NCBI RefSeq assembly: GCF_005047655.1
Contig: NZ_SUKF01000003.1
Coordinates: 124,001-188,000 of the forward strand
Origin: Sinimarinibacterium arenosum
Lineage (GTDB): Bacteria; Pseudomonadota; Gammaproteobacteria; Nevskiales; Nevskiaceae
Direction: 5' to 3'
DNA length: 64,000 bases
Below are positions 25,164 through 34,379 of this stretch, piece after piece. Every line of letters starts with the position of its first letter. Position 1 is the first letter of the stretch. The notes beneath the pieces were generated by a model that was not told the origin of the DNA, searched no databases, and saw nothing but the letters and a program-made list of their open reading frames with translations. Position numbers and translations under genes: made by a program.

Positions 25164-26555
25164 TTAACCCAAGCGGGTCGGGGTCGAGCGTCTTCCTGAC
25201 GAATCGGCCGTATGGAAGACTTCGATGCCGCGATGAAAAGTGCGCAGCACGCGGCCGCGCACAGTACGTTCGGCAAACGGGGTGTGGCGGCCGGCACTGA
25301 GAAACTTTTCCGGATCGATGCGGTATTGCGCCTTCGGGTCGATCAGGCACAGATTGGCGGTGCCGCCGACGGCAAGGCGTCCGCCGTCGGTGCCGGCAAT
25401 CGTTGCCGGACCCAGGCACAGGCGTTCGACAGCACTGAGCGGGCTGAGCACGCCATCGTCGATCAAGGCCAGCGCCAGCGGAACCATCGTTTCCAGTGAC
25501 GAGACGCCGGGTTCGGTCATCGGGAACGGATTGATCTTGGCATCAGCCTCATGCGGTTTATGGTCCGAGCAGATCGCGGCGATGGTGCCCTCGCGCACGG
25601 CTGCACGCAGCGCGTCCCGATCCGCTGCCGTGCGCAACGGTGGCTGCACATGACACAGCGCGTTGAAGCCGTCGACATCCTGATCGGTCAGGAACAGCTG
25701 GTGCATTGCAACGTCGGCGCTGATCGGCAGATTGCGCGCCAGCGCAGATTCCATCAGTTCGACGCCGCGCGCGGTCGACAGGCGACAGAAGTGAATCCGT
25801 GCGCCGGTGTCCTCGACCAGCGAAATCCAGAAGCGCAGCGCCGCGACTTCCGCGGCGGCCGGGATCGGAGACAGACCGAGCCGGGTTCCGACGGGTCCCT
25901 CGTGGACGCAGCCGCCGGCGGCCAGGGTTGCATCCTGCGCGAACACATGCGTCGTCAGATCGAGTCCATTGGCATACTCAAGCGCACGCCGTGCGATCAG
26001 TGAGTCGCGTACCGGTGCCAGGGCGTTGCTGAAGCCGACAGCGCCCGCGCCTTTGAGGGCCGACATCTCGGCCAGGGCTTCGCCGCCGAGGCCCTTGGTC
26101 AATGCGCCCAGGACGCGCACATCAAGTCCGCCAATCTGTTGTGCGATGCGCTGCAGGCGGATCAGCATCGCCGGTGTGTCTATTGCTGGCGAGGTGTCGG
26201 GCGGGATGACCACTTCGGTGACGCCGGCCGCCTGTGCTGCGCGGGTTTCGCTGGCGAAGCTGGCCTTGTGTGTCTGCCCCGGTTCGCGGAAACGTGCGCA
26301 GAGATCGACGAGGCCGGGCAGCAGCCACTGACCGCGGGCGTTGAGAATGGTGACATCGGTCGCCGCTTCGAGGTGCTGACCGATCGCGGCAATCTTGCCG
26401 TCGCGCAGCAGGACGTCACCAACACCGTCATGGGCGCTGGCCGGGTCAAGGATGCGGGCGCCGCGGATCAGCAGTGCCCGACCTTCAGGCAAGGTGGGGA
26501 CGCTCTCGCTGTGCGCTTTCAGCGACCATTCCTTCATCTGTGCAGGCCGAGTCAT
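25164..26555 (-). CDS. pyrC': inactive dihydroorotase-like subunit PyrC'
   Basis: A 463-residue amidohydrolase-fold protein that aligns with dihydroorotase (LLPGLVDL to [17 protein letters not shown]). In active enzymes a metal-binding HxH follows PGLVD; here residues 86 and 88 are Cys and Arg ([10 protein letters not shown]). A further metal His in HxCHxST is Arg (HFCRLST). It should therefore be catalytically dead. In Pseudomonas such a pseudo-DHOase forms the structural partner of aspartate transcarbamoylase. Its ATG at 26555 overlaps the pyrB stop by 4 nt, which supports that role. An active pyrC must exist elsewhere. Confidence 0.9.
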   Translation of the reverse strand: MTRPAQMKEWSLKAHSESVPTLPEGRALLIRGARILDPASAHDGVGDVLLRDGKIAAIGQHLEAATDVTILNARGQWLLPGLVDLCARFREPGQTHKASFASETRAAQAAGVTEVVIPPDTSPAIDTPAMLIRLQRIAQQIGGLDVRVLGALTKGLGGEALAEMSALKGAGAVGFSNALAPVRDSLIARRALEYANGLDLTTHVFAQDATLAAGGCVHEGPVGTRLGLSPIPAAAEVAALRFWISLVEDTGARIHFCRLSTARGVELMESALARNLPISADVAMHQLFLTDQDVDGFNALCHVQPPLRTAADRDALRAAVREGTIAAICSDHKPHEADAKINPFPMTEPGVSSLETMVPLALALIDDGVLSPLSAVERLCLGPATIAGTDGGRLAVGGTANLCLIDPKAQYRIDPEKFLSAGRHTPFAERTVRGRVLRTFHRGIEVFHTADSSGRRSTPTRLG

Positions 26556-27556
26556 CGCAGGACTCCGAGGCGTCGGCGCGTGCGCGTCGGTGCCGTTGGC
26601 GATGCGTTGTGGCCGAGGATCATGGCCATCACCGCCATGCGTACGGCGATGCCGTGGCTGACCTGCTGCAGGATCAGGGATTGCGGACCATAGGCGACGT
26701 CGCCTTCGATTTCGACACCGCGATTGATCGGGCCCGGATGCATGATGATCGCGTCCTTGCGCAAGGTTTCGAGGCGCTTGCGGGTGAGTCCGAAGTCCCG
26801 ATGGAATTCGCCCATCGACGGCAGGAAGGCGCCGAGCATGCGTTCTTTCTGCAGTCGCAGCAGGATCACGACATCGGCACCCTCGAGACCTTCTTCGATG
26901 CGGTGACACACGCGTACGCCCATCTGCTCGATGCCGGCTGGGACCAGCGTCGGAGGTGCGACCACGCGGATTTCGCGGGCGCCCAGGGTGCGCAGGCCGT
27001 GAATGTCCGAGCGCGCCACGCGCGAATGCAGCACATCGCCGACGATCGCGACACGGAGATTGGTGAATTCCTGCTTGTAGCGCCGGATCGTGAACAGATC
27101 GAGCAGTCCCTGCGTGGGATGGGCGTGACGTCCGTCGCCGGCGTTCAGAATTGCTACGCCGGGAGCGGCGTGTTCAGCGAAGAAATGTGCCGCGCCGGAC
27201 GCGTCGTGCCGCACCACGAACATATCGGCCTGCATGGCTTCCAGCGTCTTCAGCGTATCGAACAGGGTTTCCCCCTTGGAGGTGCTCGACGCCGCGATCT
27301 GCAGATTGAGCACATCCGCCGACAGTCGCTTGGCCGCCAGCTCGAAAGTCGTGCGTGTCCGCGTGCTGGGCTCGAAAAACAGATTGACGATGGTGCGGCC
27401 GCGCAGCAACGGGATGTTCTTTTCCGGACCGCGCAGTGCTTTCTCGAGATCCTCGGCAGTGTCGAGAATCCGGCTCAGCAAATCACTGCTGAGCCCCTCA
27501 AGTGTCAGCAGGTGGCGCAGGTTGCCGTGGCTGTCGAGTTGGAGTTCTGGGCTCAT
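26552..27556 (-). CDS. pyrB: aspartate carbamoyltransferase catalytic subunit
   Basis: Makes carbamoyl-aspartate in pyrimidine synthesis. The 334 residues include the carbamoyl-phosphate motif [23 protein letters not shown] and the late [12 protein letters not shown]. The N-terminal extension and pairing with pyrC' are typical of class A ATCases, which are dodecamers of PyrB and the inactive PyrC'. No pyrR gene lies between pyrB and ruvX, unlike Pseudomonas. The 122 nt upstream contain the ruvX terminator, so a separate pyrB promoter is expected. Confidence 0.95.
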   Translation of the reverse strand: MSPELQLDSHGNLRHLLTLEGLSSDLLSRILDTAEDLEKALRGPEKNIPLLRGRTIVNLFFEPSTRTRTTFELAAKRLSADVLNLQIAASSTSKGETLFDTLKTLEAMQADMFVVRHDASGAAHFFAEHAAPGVAILNAGDGRHAHPTQGLLDLFTIRRYKQEFTNLRVAIVGDVLHSRVARSDIHGLRTLGAREIRVVAPPTLVPAGIEQMGVRVCHRIEEGLEGADVVILLRLQKERMLGAFLPSMGEFHRDFGLTRKRLETLRKDAIIMHPGPINRGVEIEGDVAYGPQSLILQQVSHGIAVRMAVMAMILGHNASPTAPTRTRRRLGVLR

Positions 27557-27587
27557 GCGTGGGGCGCATTGTCACCGTAAGCGCGGC

Positions 27588-27622
27588 GAAAAAAAAGCCT
27601 GCGATCGTGGGTTTGCATCGCA
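27588..27622 (-). terminator. possible terminator after ruvX
   Basis: On the minus strand TGCGAT (27622-27617) pairs with ATCGCA (27605-27600) across an 11-nt loop and is followed by GGC and eight T residues (A-tract 27589-27596). The stem is short, so efficiency is uncertain. It lies between ruvX and pyrB. Confidence 0.5.
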
Positions 27623-27678
27623 AAGCTGAGGTGAAAGAGCTTCGCCGGCCGGAAAAACCGCTTTCTGCGCGGGTGGCA

Positions 27679-28092
27679 TCAACCGCGCTGCGCCATCCAC
27701 TGTTCCAGAATGACCCGCGCGGCCTGGCCGTCGCGATCGCCTTTGCGCACGCGACGGCTCATCTGTCCGCCGGCGCGGGCACCGCGCAGGATGTCGTCCG
27801 CCGCACGTGAACTGTAGCGTTCGTCGACCAGGTGCACCTGAAGTTGGGCGCGTTGACGCAGTGCCTCGGCGAAGCGCCGAGCCGCTGTTGTGATGGGCTG
27901 TTCGGAGCCATCCTCATTCAGCGGCAGGCCCACGATCAATGCAGTGGGGCTCCACTGGGTGATCAGGCGTTCGATTGCCGGCCAGTCTCCGCTCTGCAAG
28001 GTCGGAACCGGCCGTGCGCTTCCGGTGAATTCGTCACCGACGGCGGCACCGATGCGTTTGAAGCCGAAATCGAAGGCGAGGTAGAGCGACAT
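27679..28092 (-). CDS. ruvX: Holliday-junction resolvase-like RuvX/YqgF
   Basis: A 137-residue RNase H-fold protein with the opening LAFDFGFKRIGAA and the acidic residues in VDERYSS, as in YqgF. The family processes 16S rRNA precursors and was named as a putative resolvase. It follows yqgE on the same strand after 93 nt, the conserved yqgE-ruvX pairing. Confidence 0.93.
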   Translation of the reverse strand: MSLYLAFDFGFKRIGAAVGDEFTGSARPVPTLQSGDWPAIERLITQWSPTALIVGLPLNEDGSEQPITTAARRFAEALRQRAQLQVHLVDERYSSRAADDILRGARAGGQMSRRVRKGDRDGQAARVILEQWMAQRG

Positions 28093-28185
28093 GCCCCGCA
28101 GTTTCAGGGTTCCCGGGAACAGTTTCCAGCCAGCGCTGCAATTTTCTTGGCGCTGCGGCTCAAAATGGCTGGCCTTCGAGACGGT

Positions 28186-28749
28186 TTACGCGTGCCCGGC
28201 TTCGCTGCTGATCTGGGTGACGTCGACGCCGAGCAGGCGTGTTGCCGCCTGCCAACGCTCGCCGGCAGGGATCCCGAACAGGATCTGGCCATCGAGCGGG
28301 GTATTGAGCCAGGCGTTGTGCAGCATTTCCGCTTCGAGCTGCCCCGCATCCCAGCCGGCGTAGCCCAGGACGACAAAAAACTCCTTGGGACCTTCGCCCT
28401 TGCCGATTGCGCCCAGAATGTCGCGCGAGGTCGTGATGTACAGACCTTCATCCAGCGGCAGGCAGGATTCCCAGCCACCGGGCTCGCGATGGATCACGAA
28501 GCCGCGCTCCGGCTGCACCGGGCCGCCCCAATAGACGATCGCGCCGCCATCGACCTCGTCATGCTCGAGGCCCATCTGTTCCATCATCTCGGACAGGCGC
28601 AGATCGGTGGGGCGGTTGATCACCAGGCCGACCGCGCCGTTGTCACTGTGTTCGCACAACAGCGACACGGTGTGATTGAAGTTCTCGTCCTGCAGCCCCG
28701 GCATGGCGACGAGAAACTGGTTCTTGAGTGAATCCGTAGTCTCGTTCAT
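28186..28749 (-). CDS. yqgE: YqgE/AlgH family protein
   Basis: A 187-residue cytosolic protein of the AlgH family, recognised by NQFLVAMPGLQDENFNHTVS, then NRPTDLRLSEMM, VYWGGPVQPERGFV and FFVVLGYAGWDAGQL. Function is not firmly known; in Pseudomonas it was named for an effect on alginate regulation. The ATG at 28749 gives the family length; an upstream in-frame ATG at 28794 would run into the preceding gene. Confidence 0.92.
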   Translation of the reverse strand: MNETTDSLKNQFLVAMPGLQDENFNHTVSLLCEHSDNGAVGLVINRPTDLRLSEMMEQMGLEHDEVDGGAIVYWGGPVQPERGFVIHREPGGWESCLPLDEGLYITTSRDILGAIGKGEGPKEFFVVLGYAGWDAGQLEAEMLHNAWLNTPLDGQILFGIPAGERWQAATRLLGVDVTQISSEAGHA

Positions 28750-28790
28750 GCGTCCAGTATCGGTTGAGGGGAACACACAGACAAGGCCGG

Positions 28791-29351
28791 TCATCCCTCC
28801 GAATGGGGTGTTTGGGCCGCTGCGTCCGCTTCGGACAGGCGCTGCAATACGGCGCTGGCGGCGATTCCGGTGGCGACACCGAATGCCAGTGCGGCGGTCA
28901 TCAGCGGAGGCAGAAGCCGCAGCAGGCCGGAATGCGGGACGAATACGGTGTAGGCGGTAAAAAACTGCAGGCTCATGTGTGCGAGTGCCGATAGCACCGA
29001 CAAGCCCACTGCCGACAGGCCCCAGCCGGGCAGCGCGCGATTCCAGATGCTGGCGGCGGCCAGGACGGTCAGGCTGCCGGCGGCGCCCGAAGCGGACAGC
29101 CAGAAGCCCGGTGTCATAAAGCTGCCGACCAGCAGACTGCCGACGATCACACGCAGCAGCGCCACCCAGAGTGCTGAACGCAGGCCATGGCGCAGCAGGA
29201 CGATCAGGGTGACGACATTGGCCAGGCCCGGCTTGACCCCTGGGATCGGCGACGGAAAGCCGGCTTCCAGCACGTGGATGACGATGGCCAGAGCGGCGAA
29301 GCCGGCGATGATACGGTCGTCACGGTCAGCGGTGAGCATGATGGTGTTCAT
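28791..29351 (-). CDS. Gx transporter-family membrane protein (Hpre_diP_synt_I)
   Basis: A 186-residue inner-membrane protein with about five helices. The motif FPSPIPGVKPGLANVVTLIVL is the signature of the family once labelled heptaprenyl diphosphate synthase component I, which is related to ECF-type substrate-binding (S) components. It comes after ApbE and a NusG-II protein in one tight operon (11-nt gap). The likely role is in flavin or quinone-related supply for an extracytosolic redox protein (inference). Confidence 0.85.
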   Translation of the reverse strand: MNTIMLTADRDDRIIAGFAALAIVIHVLEAGFPSPIPGVKPGLANVVTLIVLLRHGLRSALWVALLRVIVGSLLVGSFMTPGFWLSASGAAGSLTVLAAASIWNRALPGWGLSAVGLSVLSALAHMSLQFFTAYTVFVPHSGLLRLLPPLMTAALAFGVATGIAASAVLQRLSEADAAAQTPHSEG

Positions 29352-29362
29352 GGTCCCGCGCC

Positions 29363-29740
29363 TCAGAAGCTGACCGCATCGAGAGCTTCACTGCCATGGC
29401 CGGACAGCGTGATGCTGACGCGACTCGGCAGGCAGGCGGCGGCGTCGCCGCTGTGTGAAAGCCAGCCGCTGTGCACGCAGATCTGGTTGCGGCAAGGGCT
29501 TTTGCTGAACCGTACGCGGCCATCTTCGATCGTCAGCAGCAGGGGGCCCCGGCTGCCTTCGACTGTCAGCGACCGGTTGATCTGCAGCGGATAGCGGCCG
29601 ATGGACGTGCCGGCGACACGCACCTCGACCGTGTCAGCGGCCACGGCGGGTTGCCAGAAACGTGCATACAGCCCACCGACGCAGGCGGCAGCCAGGGTGA
29701 CCGCCAGCACATCGCCGCGGCTCAGCAGGCCGCGCGTCAC
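29363..29740 (-). CDS. NusG domain II-containing exported protein
   Basis: A 125-residue protein with an N-terminal membrane anchor (residues about 9-26). A small beta domain of the NusG_II type follows, identified by VRFSKSPCRNQICVHSGWLS with its paired cysteines. The same domain accompanies Gx-family proteins and ApbE in many genomes. The ATG overlaps the apbE stop by 4 nt. Confidence 0.83.
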   Translation of the reverse strand: MTRGLLSRGDVLAVTLAAACVGGLYARFWQPAVAADTVEVRVAGTSIGRYPLQINRSLTVEGSRGPLLLTIEDGRVRFSKSPCRNQICVHSGWLSHSGDAAACLPSRVSITLSGHGSEALDAVSF

Positions 29741-30918
29741 GGTGCCGGCCCGGGTTCCACCGTGCGTGCGCTGATGCCCTCAGCAAACTTCAGCCGCTGC
29801 GCGAGTCTCGGGGTCGCCATTACCTGGCCATCGGTGTCCACCACCAGGACCTTGTCCAGCGCCAGCGCATAGGCCTGTTGTTGCCAGCCACCGGGGCCGG
29901 CGACAAACAGCGCAGTGCTGGCCGCATCGGCGGCAGCGCCGCTATCGGCGACGACGGTGACCGAACTCAGGCCGCGCGCCGGAGTCCCGGTATGAGGGTC
30001 GAGGATGTGGTGATAGCGCTGACCCTGAAACTCGAAATAGCGTTCATAGTCACCGCTGGTGATGACAGCTTCGTCGCCTTCGATGTCCAGCGTCGCCAGC
30101 AGTCGATGCTGGGCGTCGGGGCGCGGATGACGGACGCCGATGCGCCAGGCGCGTTCGCCACGGCGACCGGCCGCGTGCAGATTGCCGCCCGCGTTGACGA
30201 TGGCGTTCGGATAACCGCTTTCGCGCAGCTGCCGGATCGCCAGATCGGTGGCGTCGCCCTTGGCAATGGCACCGAAATCCAGCTGGATTCCGGGTGCCGG
30301 GCCGTAGGCGACTCCGGCAGTGGGCAGGGCTGGAGCGCCGGCCTGAATCTGCAGCTGGGCATGGATTGCCTCATCCGACGGCGGTGTGCTGCGGAAATGC
30401 GTTTCGTCGTCGAAGCCCCAGAGTTTGACCAGTGCCCCGATGCGCACGTCGAAGCGGCCGTCACTGAGGCGGCTCAGTTGCGCGGCACGCTCGAACAGCG
30501 GGCGCATCGGTTCCGGTACTGAGGCGACCCCGCCTGCGGCCAGAACCTTGTTGATCTGGCGAAGATTGACCGGGGCGCTCGCCGGCCCGGCTGTAGCGGT
30601 GGTTACATCAGTATCGGCGTGAGCATCCGGAGTGTCTTCGGTGCCTTGGAGGTCCCATGCGCGCCAACGCAATTCGTAATCCTGCAGAACGCGCTCAAGG
30701 CGCGCCAATGCCGCTTCGGCGTCCGCGGGCACCTGCTGCGGTTCGAGATAGACGGAGACTGAAAACAAGGTGCCCATGGCGAGGAATTCGCGTTGCACCA
30801 CACGATTGTCGTCACTGTCAGCCGCCGGGCGCAGCGCCAGCCATGCAAAGAACACGGCAAGGCCGAGACCGAGGATCAGGCGACGAAAGAACAGGCGCAG
30901 GTGGGGTGACTGGAGCAT
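29737..30918 (-). CDS. apbE: FAD:protein FMN transferase (ApbE family)
   Basis: Periplasmic enzyme that covalently attaches FMN from FAD to Thr/Ser of redox proteins. The 393 residues include an N-terminal membrane anchor (residues 10-28). Conserved features are MGTLFSVSVY, FDVRIGALVKLWGF, QLDFGAIAKGDATD, NAGGNLHAAG and YHHILDPHTGTPARGLSSVTVVA with the metal-binding aspartate region DSGAAADAASTALFV. A low-complexity insert near residues 90-115 is unusual. It leads the operon with NusG-II and Gx-family genes. No obvious FMN acceptor gene is in the window. Confidence 0.92.
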   Translation of the reverse strand: MLQSPHLRLFFRRLILGLGLAVFFAWLALRPAADSDDNRVVQREFLAMGTLFSVSVYLEPQQVPADAEAALARLERVLQDYELRWRAWDLQGTEDTPDAHADTDVTTATAGPASAPVNLRQINKVLAAGGVASVPEPMRPLFERAAQLSRLSDGRFDVRIGALVKLWGFDDETHFRSTPPSDEAIHAQLQIQAGAPALPTAGVAYGPAPGIQLDFGAIAKGDATDLAIRQLRESGYPNAIVNAGGNLHAAGRRGERAWRIGVRHPRPDAQHRLLATLDIEGDEAVITSGDYERYFEFQGQRYHHILDPHTGTPARGLSSVTVVADSGAAADAASTALFVAGPGGWQQQAYALALDKVLVVDTDGQVMATPRLAQRLKFAEGISARTVEPGPAP

Positions 30919-30985
30919 GTGTCGCGTGGCGGTCAGACGGTGTCGGGATTGTCGTAGGTAGGGAAGACAGGGTTTGAGCGCGGGT

Positions 30986-31933
30986 TCAACGCAGTCGCGC
31001 TTCGATTGCGCGGATCAGATCCCCGCCGATGTCGAGCTTGCAGGCGGCGTCGAGCTCGCGCGCACAGGTCGGCGACGTGACGTTGATTTCGGTCAGATAG
31101 TCGCCGATGACATCGAGCCCGACGAAGATCAGGCCCAGCTCACGCAAGCTCGGGCCGACCTGGGCTGCAATCCAGCGATCACGCTCGGACAAGGGGCGTG
31201 GTTCACCGCGACCGCCAGCAGCCAGATTGCCGCGGACTTCGCCGGCCTGGGGAATGCGCGCCAGCGCGTACGGCACCGGCTCGCCGTCGACCATCAGAAT
31301 GCGCTTGTCACCCTCGACGATCTGCGGAATGTAGCGCTGCGCCATGATGTGCTGGCGGCCGTTGTCGGTCAGTGCCTCGATCACGGCGCCCAGGTTCATG
31401 CCGTCACTCGTGATCCTGAAGATGCCGGCGCCGCCCATGCCGTCCAGCGGCTTGAAAATCACGTCGTGGTGTTCGGCGTGAAACGCGCGTAGCGTGACTG
31501 AGTCGCGCGCGATCAGCGTCGGTGCGCAGCACTGCGGGAACCAGCTGATGAAGACCTTCTCGTTGGCGTCGCGCAGCGACTGCGGTCGGTTTACCACCAG
31601 CGCGCCCTGATCCTGCGCGCGCTGCAGCACATAGGTTGCGGCGACAAACTCAAGATCGAACGGCGGATCCTTGCGCATCAGGATGGCGTCGAGCTGACCT
31701 AGCGGTTCGCTGTGGCTGTCGCCGAACTCGAACCAGCGCTGGGGGTCGTCGAAAACCTCGATCTCGCGAGAGCGTCCCATCGCGATGCCGTCGCGCAGCC
31801 ACAGATCCTGCATCTCCAGATAACGCAGTTGCCAGCCGCGCTTCTGTGCAGCCAGCATCAGTGCCAGTGTCGTGTCCTTGTACGGCTTGATGGACCGGAT
31901 CGGGTCCATCACCACGCCCAGTGTGCGGTTCAT
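30986..31933 (-). CDS. gshB: glutathione synthetase
   Basis: ATP-grasp enzyme that adds Gly to gamma-Glu-Cys. The 315 residues match GshB length. The start LGVVMDPIRSIKPYKDTT, the DPPFDLEFVAATYVL segment, FKPLDGMGGAGIF and the end GDYLTEINVTSPTC are diagnostic. It follows gshA after 22 nt on the same strand, making a complete glutathione operon. The gshB-pilG divergent arrangement is shared with Pseudomonas. Confidence 0.96.
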   Translation of the reverse strand: MNRTLGVVMDPIRSIKPYKDTTLALMLAAQKRGWQLRYLEMQDLWLRDGIAMGRSREIEVFDDPQRWFEFGDSHSEPLGQLDAILMRKDPPFDLEFVAATYVLQRAQDQGALVVNRPQSLRDANEKVFISWFPQCCAPTLIARDSVTLRAFHAEHHDVIFKPLDGMGGAGIFRITSDGMNLGAVIEALTDNGRQHIMAQRYIPQIVEGDKRILMVDGEPVPYALARIPQAGEVRGNLAAGGRGEPRPLSERDRWIAAQVGPSLRELGLIFVGLDVIGDYLTEINVTSPTCARELDAACKLDIGGDLIRAIEARLR

Positions 31934-31955
31934 GTTGTCAGTTCGGCATGATGGG

Positions 31956-33266
31956 TCAGGCCGCCCGGGTTTCGAGCAGCTCGCGCGTGGCTTCGATTTC
32001 GCGGGCGGCGGCGAGTGCAGCCAGCCGAGCCACCACGCCATAGGCGTAGAAGCGGTTGGGGCGGTCGTCAGGACCGCAGGCCGGATTGGGATGACTGCAG
32101 CATTCGTCGAAGGCCAGCGGTTCGAAGCGCATGCCCGGCGCGTTCAGATTGTCCTGGCTGCCGCGCTGCGCGTTCAGGCGATAGAAACCGCCGACGACGA
32201 ACTGGTCGATCATGTACACCACCGGTTCGGCAGTGGCTTCGTCAGCGCCCAGTTTTTCCAGGGTCAGCACGCCTTCCTGGATGATGGCCCCGGTGACGTC
32301 GGCGCCTTCCTTGGCGCTGGACATATGGGTGCGCGCCTTGCGATTCATCGTGCGCAGGTCCTCGACGCTGCGCACCGTCATGACGCCCATGCCATAGGTT
32401 CCGGCATCGGATTTGACGATGACGAACGGTTCCTGCTGGATGTCGTATTCGGCGTATTTGGCGCGGATATCCTCCAGCAGCAGCGCGACGTTCGCCTCCA
32501 GGCATTCCTGGCCCTCGCGCTTGAGAAAATTGATTTCGCCGCAGTTGCGGAACAGCGGATCGATGAACCAGGGGTCCAGATCGATCAATGCGCCCACTTC
32601 CTTGGCCACTTCGCGATAGAAGCCGAAATGGTTGGATTTCTGCCGCGCGTGCCAGCCCAGATCCAGCGGGGGGATCACATGCTGGGACAGATCGCGCAGG
32701 ATTTCCGGTACGCCGGCTGTCAGGTCGTTGTTCAGCAGAACCGCGCAGGGCATGAAGTCGTCGACGTAAACGCGGTCGCCGTCGCGGCGCAGCGGCTCAA
32801 GGTGCAGGGTGCGGCCCGACAACTCCAGCGTGAGATCGGTGGCCTCGTGCAGATCGGGAATCAGCGAACCGATCCGGACATGGAAGCCGGCCTTCTGAAT
32901 CAGGTCGAACAGGGTTGCGACGTTTTCCAGATAGAACTTGTTGCGGGTGTGGTTTTCCGGCACCAGCAGGATGCGCTTGGCGGTCGGGCAGACCCGCAAC
33001 AACGCCGTCTGCAGCGCCTGGATGCACAACGGCTCGAATGCCGGGTTCAGATTGTTGAACCCACCGGGGAACAGATTGGTGTCGACCGGCGCCAGCTTTA
33101 AGCCGGCGTTGCGCAGATCCACCGAGCTGTAGAACGGTGGGGGCGTGGCCTGCCATTGCGCGCGGAACCAGGCTTCGATGTCGGCGGAACGACGCAGCAA
33201 CGTCGCTTCGAGTTGCAGTAGCGGTCCGGTCTGCGCGGTGGTCAGGTGGGGAACGGGGCTTTGCAT
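31956..33266 (-). CDS. gshA: glutamate-cysteine ligase, proteobacterial gshA_ferroox type
   Basis: First enzyme of glutathione synthesis. The sequence does not resemble E. coli GshA but the separate family described from Acidithiobacillus and nitrifiers (TIGR02049). Features are VDLRNAGLKLAPVDTNLFPGG, VPENHTRNKFY, the SDAGTYGMGVMTV loop and QFVVGGFYRLN. The ATG at 33266 gives 436 residues; the open frame reaches 33353 but the extra N-terminus is Pro/Arg-rich. It is co-oriented with gshB. Confidence 0.9.
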   Translation of the reverse strand: MQSPVPHLTTAQTGPLLQLEATLLRRSADIEAWFRAQWQATPPPFYSSVDLRNAGLKLAPVDTNLFPGGFNNLNPAFEPLCIQALQTALLRVCPTAKRILLVPENHTRNKFYLENVATLFDLIQKAGFHVRIGSLIPDLHEATDLTLELSGRTLHLEPLRRDGDRVYVDDFMPCAVLLNNDLTAGVPEILRDLSQHVIPPLDLGWHARQKSNHFGFYREVAKEVGALIDLDPWFIDPLFRNCGEINFLKREGQECLEANVALLLEDIRAKYAEYDIQQEPFVIVKSDAGTYGMGVMTVRSVEDLRTMNRKARTHMSSAKEGADVTGAIIQEGVLTLEKLGADEATAEPVVYMIDQFVVGGFYRLNAQRGSQDNLNAPGMRFEPLAFDECCSHPNPACGPDDRPNRFYAYGVVARLAALAAAREIEATRELLETRAA

Positions 33267-33432
33267 GGAAGTGGCTCGCAGTCGGCTGCGCGGCGCGAGC
33301 GCCGGCGGCGGAGTTCGTCGGGGCACGCATGGTAGCGCATGGGCGTCCGACACAGCACTGATAGGCAGTGTCCGAGGACTATGCTAAAACGCGGCGAACG
33401 CCAGACGCGTATTTCCAAACCCGGAGGAGTGT

Positions 33433-33819
33433 GTGCCCACTGATTCAACCGCGGCAGCCAAGGTCATGGTCATCGACGACAGTCAGACCATTCGACGGAC
33501 AGCTGAGACATTGCTTGCGCGCGAGGGGTACCAGGTCATCACGGCTCAGGATGGCTTCGAGGCCCTGGCGATGATTGCCGATCATGCGCCGGACATCATT
33601 TTCATCGACATCATGATGCCGCGGCTGGATGGCTATCAGGCCTGCGCGCTGATCAAGGGCAACCCTAAGTTTGCGCGGACGCCGGTGATCATGCTGTCGT
33701 CCAAGGACGGTCTGTTCGACCGCGCGCGCGGTCGCATCGTCGGCTCGGACGAATACCTGACCAAACCGTTCACCAAGGACGAGTTGCTGGGTGCCGTCCG
33801 CTCGCATGTACGTCGCTAG
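33433..33819 (+). CDS. pilG: twitching response regulator PilG
   Basis: A 128-residue CheY-like protein with phospho-acceptor Asp59 in FIDIMMPRLDGYQACALIK and the closing YLTKPFTKDELL, matching PilG, which promotes pilus extension in the Pil-Chp pathway. The GTG start is supported by a GGAGGAG at 33423-33429. A weak -10-like TATGCT lies at 33380-33385. It starts the pilG-pilI-chpA-chpC operon and diverges from gshA. Confidence 0.93.
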   Translation: MPTDSTAAAKVMVIDDSQTIRRTAETLLAREGYQVITAQDGFEALAMIADHAPDIIFIDIMMPRLDGYQACALIKGNPKFARTPVIMLSSKDGLFDRARGRIVGSDEYLTKPFTKDELLGAVRSHVRR

Positions 33820-33830
33820 CCACTGCCGAT

Positions 33831-34379
33831 ATGTCTGGTCAAATCAGAGCGATGCGCGGGGATCCTTTCGGGCAGCTGCTTGCGCTTGAGGAGCAGTTGC
33901 AGGCGTCGCGGGTCGACAGCGTCGCCGGTACCTCGCAGAACTGGATCGGGCTGGGGTTTCGTATCGGTGAGCGCTGGTTTGTCGCGCCGCGCGAGGATGT
34001 GCGCGAGGTGATTCCTCAGCCACCCAGCACGCACATCCCGAATGCGGCCAGCTGGCTGCGTGGGTTGGCGAATGTCCGCGGCGAACTGCTGGCCATCGTC
34101 GACCTTGCCGGCTTGCTCGGGCTGACGCCGTCCGAGACACACCGCGCTCAGCGGGTTCTAGTACTCAATTCACGCCGGATTCCGGCGGGGCTGCTGGTCG
34201 ACGAAGTCGCTGGCTACCGACAGTTCACCGTGGGGGAGCAGCGCAATGAACTGGTACGTGCGGCACAGCCATTCACGCCGTATCTGCTCGGTGCGTTTGT
34301 GCATGAGGGTCAGCCGTGGCTGGCGATGAGTCTGCACAAGGTCGCGCTGGGCGATGCATTCAGGACGGCAGCGCTATGA
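33831..34379 (+). CDS. pilI: CheW-like adaptor PilI
   Basis: A 182-residue protein with one CheW domain (residues about 40-175; GFRIGERWFVAPREDVREVI, LRGLANVRGELLAIVDL). It couples the PilJ receptor to the ChpA kinase. It follows pilG after 11 nt and overlaps chpA by 4 nt. pilH and pilJ, which are interleaved with pilI in Pseudomonas, are missing here and lie at 22.7-25.1 kb. Confidence 0.92.
   Translation: MSGQIRAMRGDPFGQLLALEEQLQASRVDSVAGTSQNWIGLGFRIGERWFVAPREDVREVIPQPPSTHIPNAASWLRGLANVRGELLAIVDLAGLLGLTPSETHRAQRVLVLNSRRIPAGLLVDEVAGYRQFTVGEQRNELVRAAQPFTPYLLGAFVHEGQPWLAMSLHKVALGDAFRTAAL

Noticed and set aside
31872-33101. Plus-strand open frame of 409 codons over gshA
   Set aside because: It is antisense to a well-supported glutamate-cysteine ligase gene and has shadow composition.
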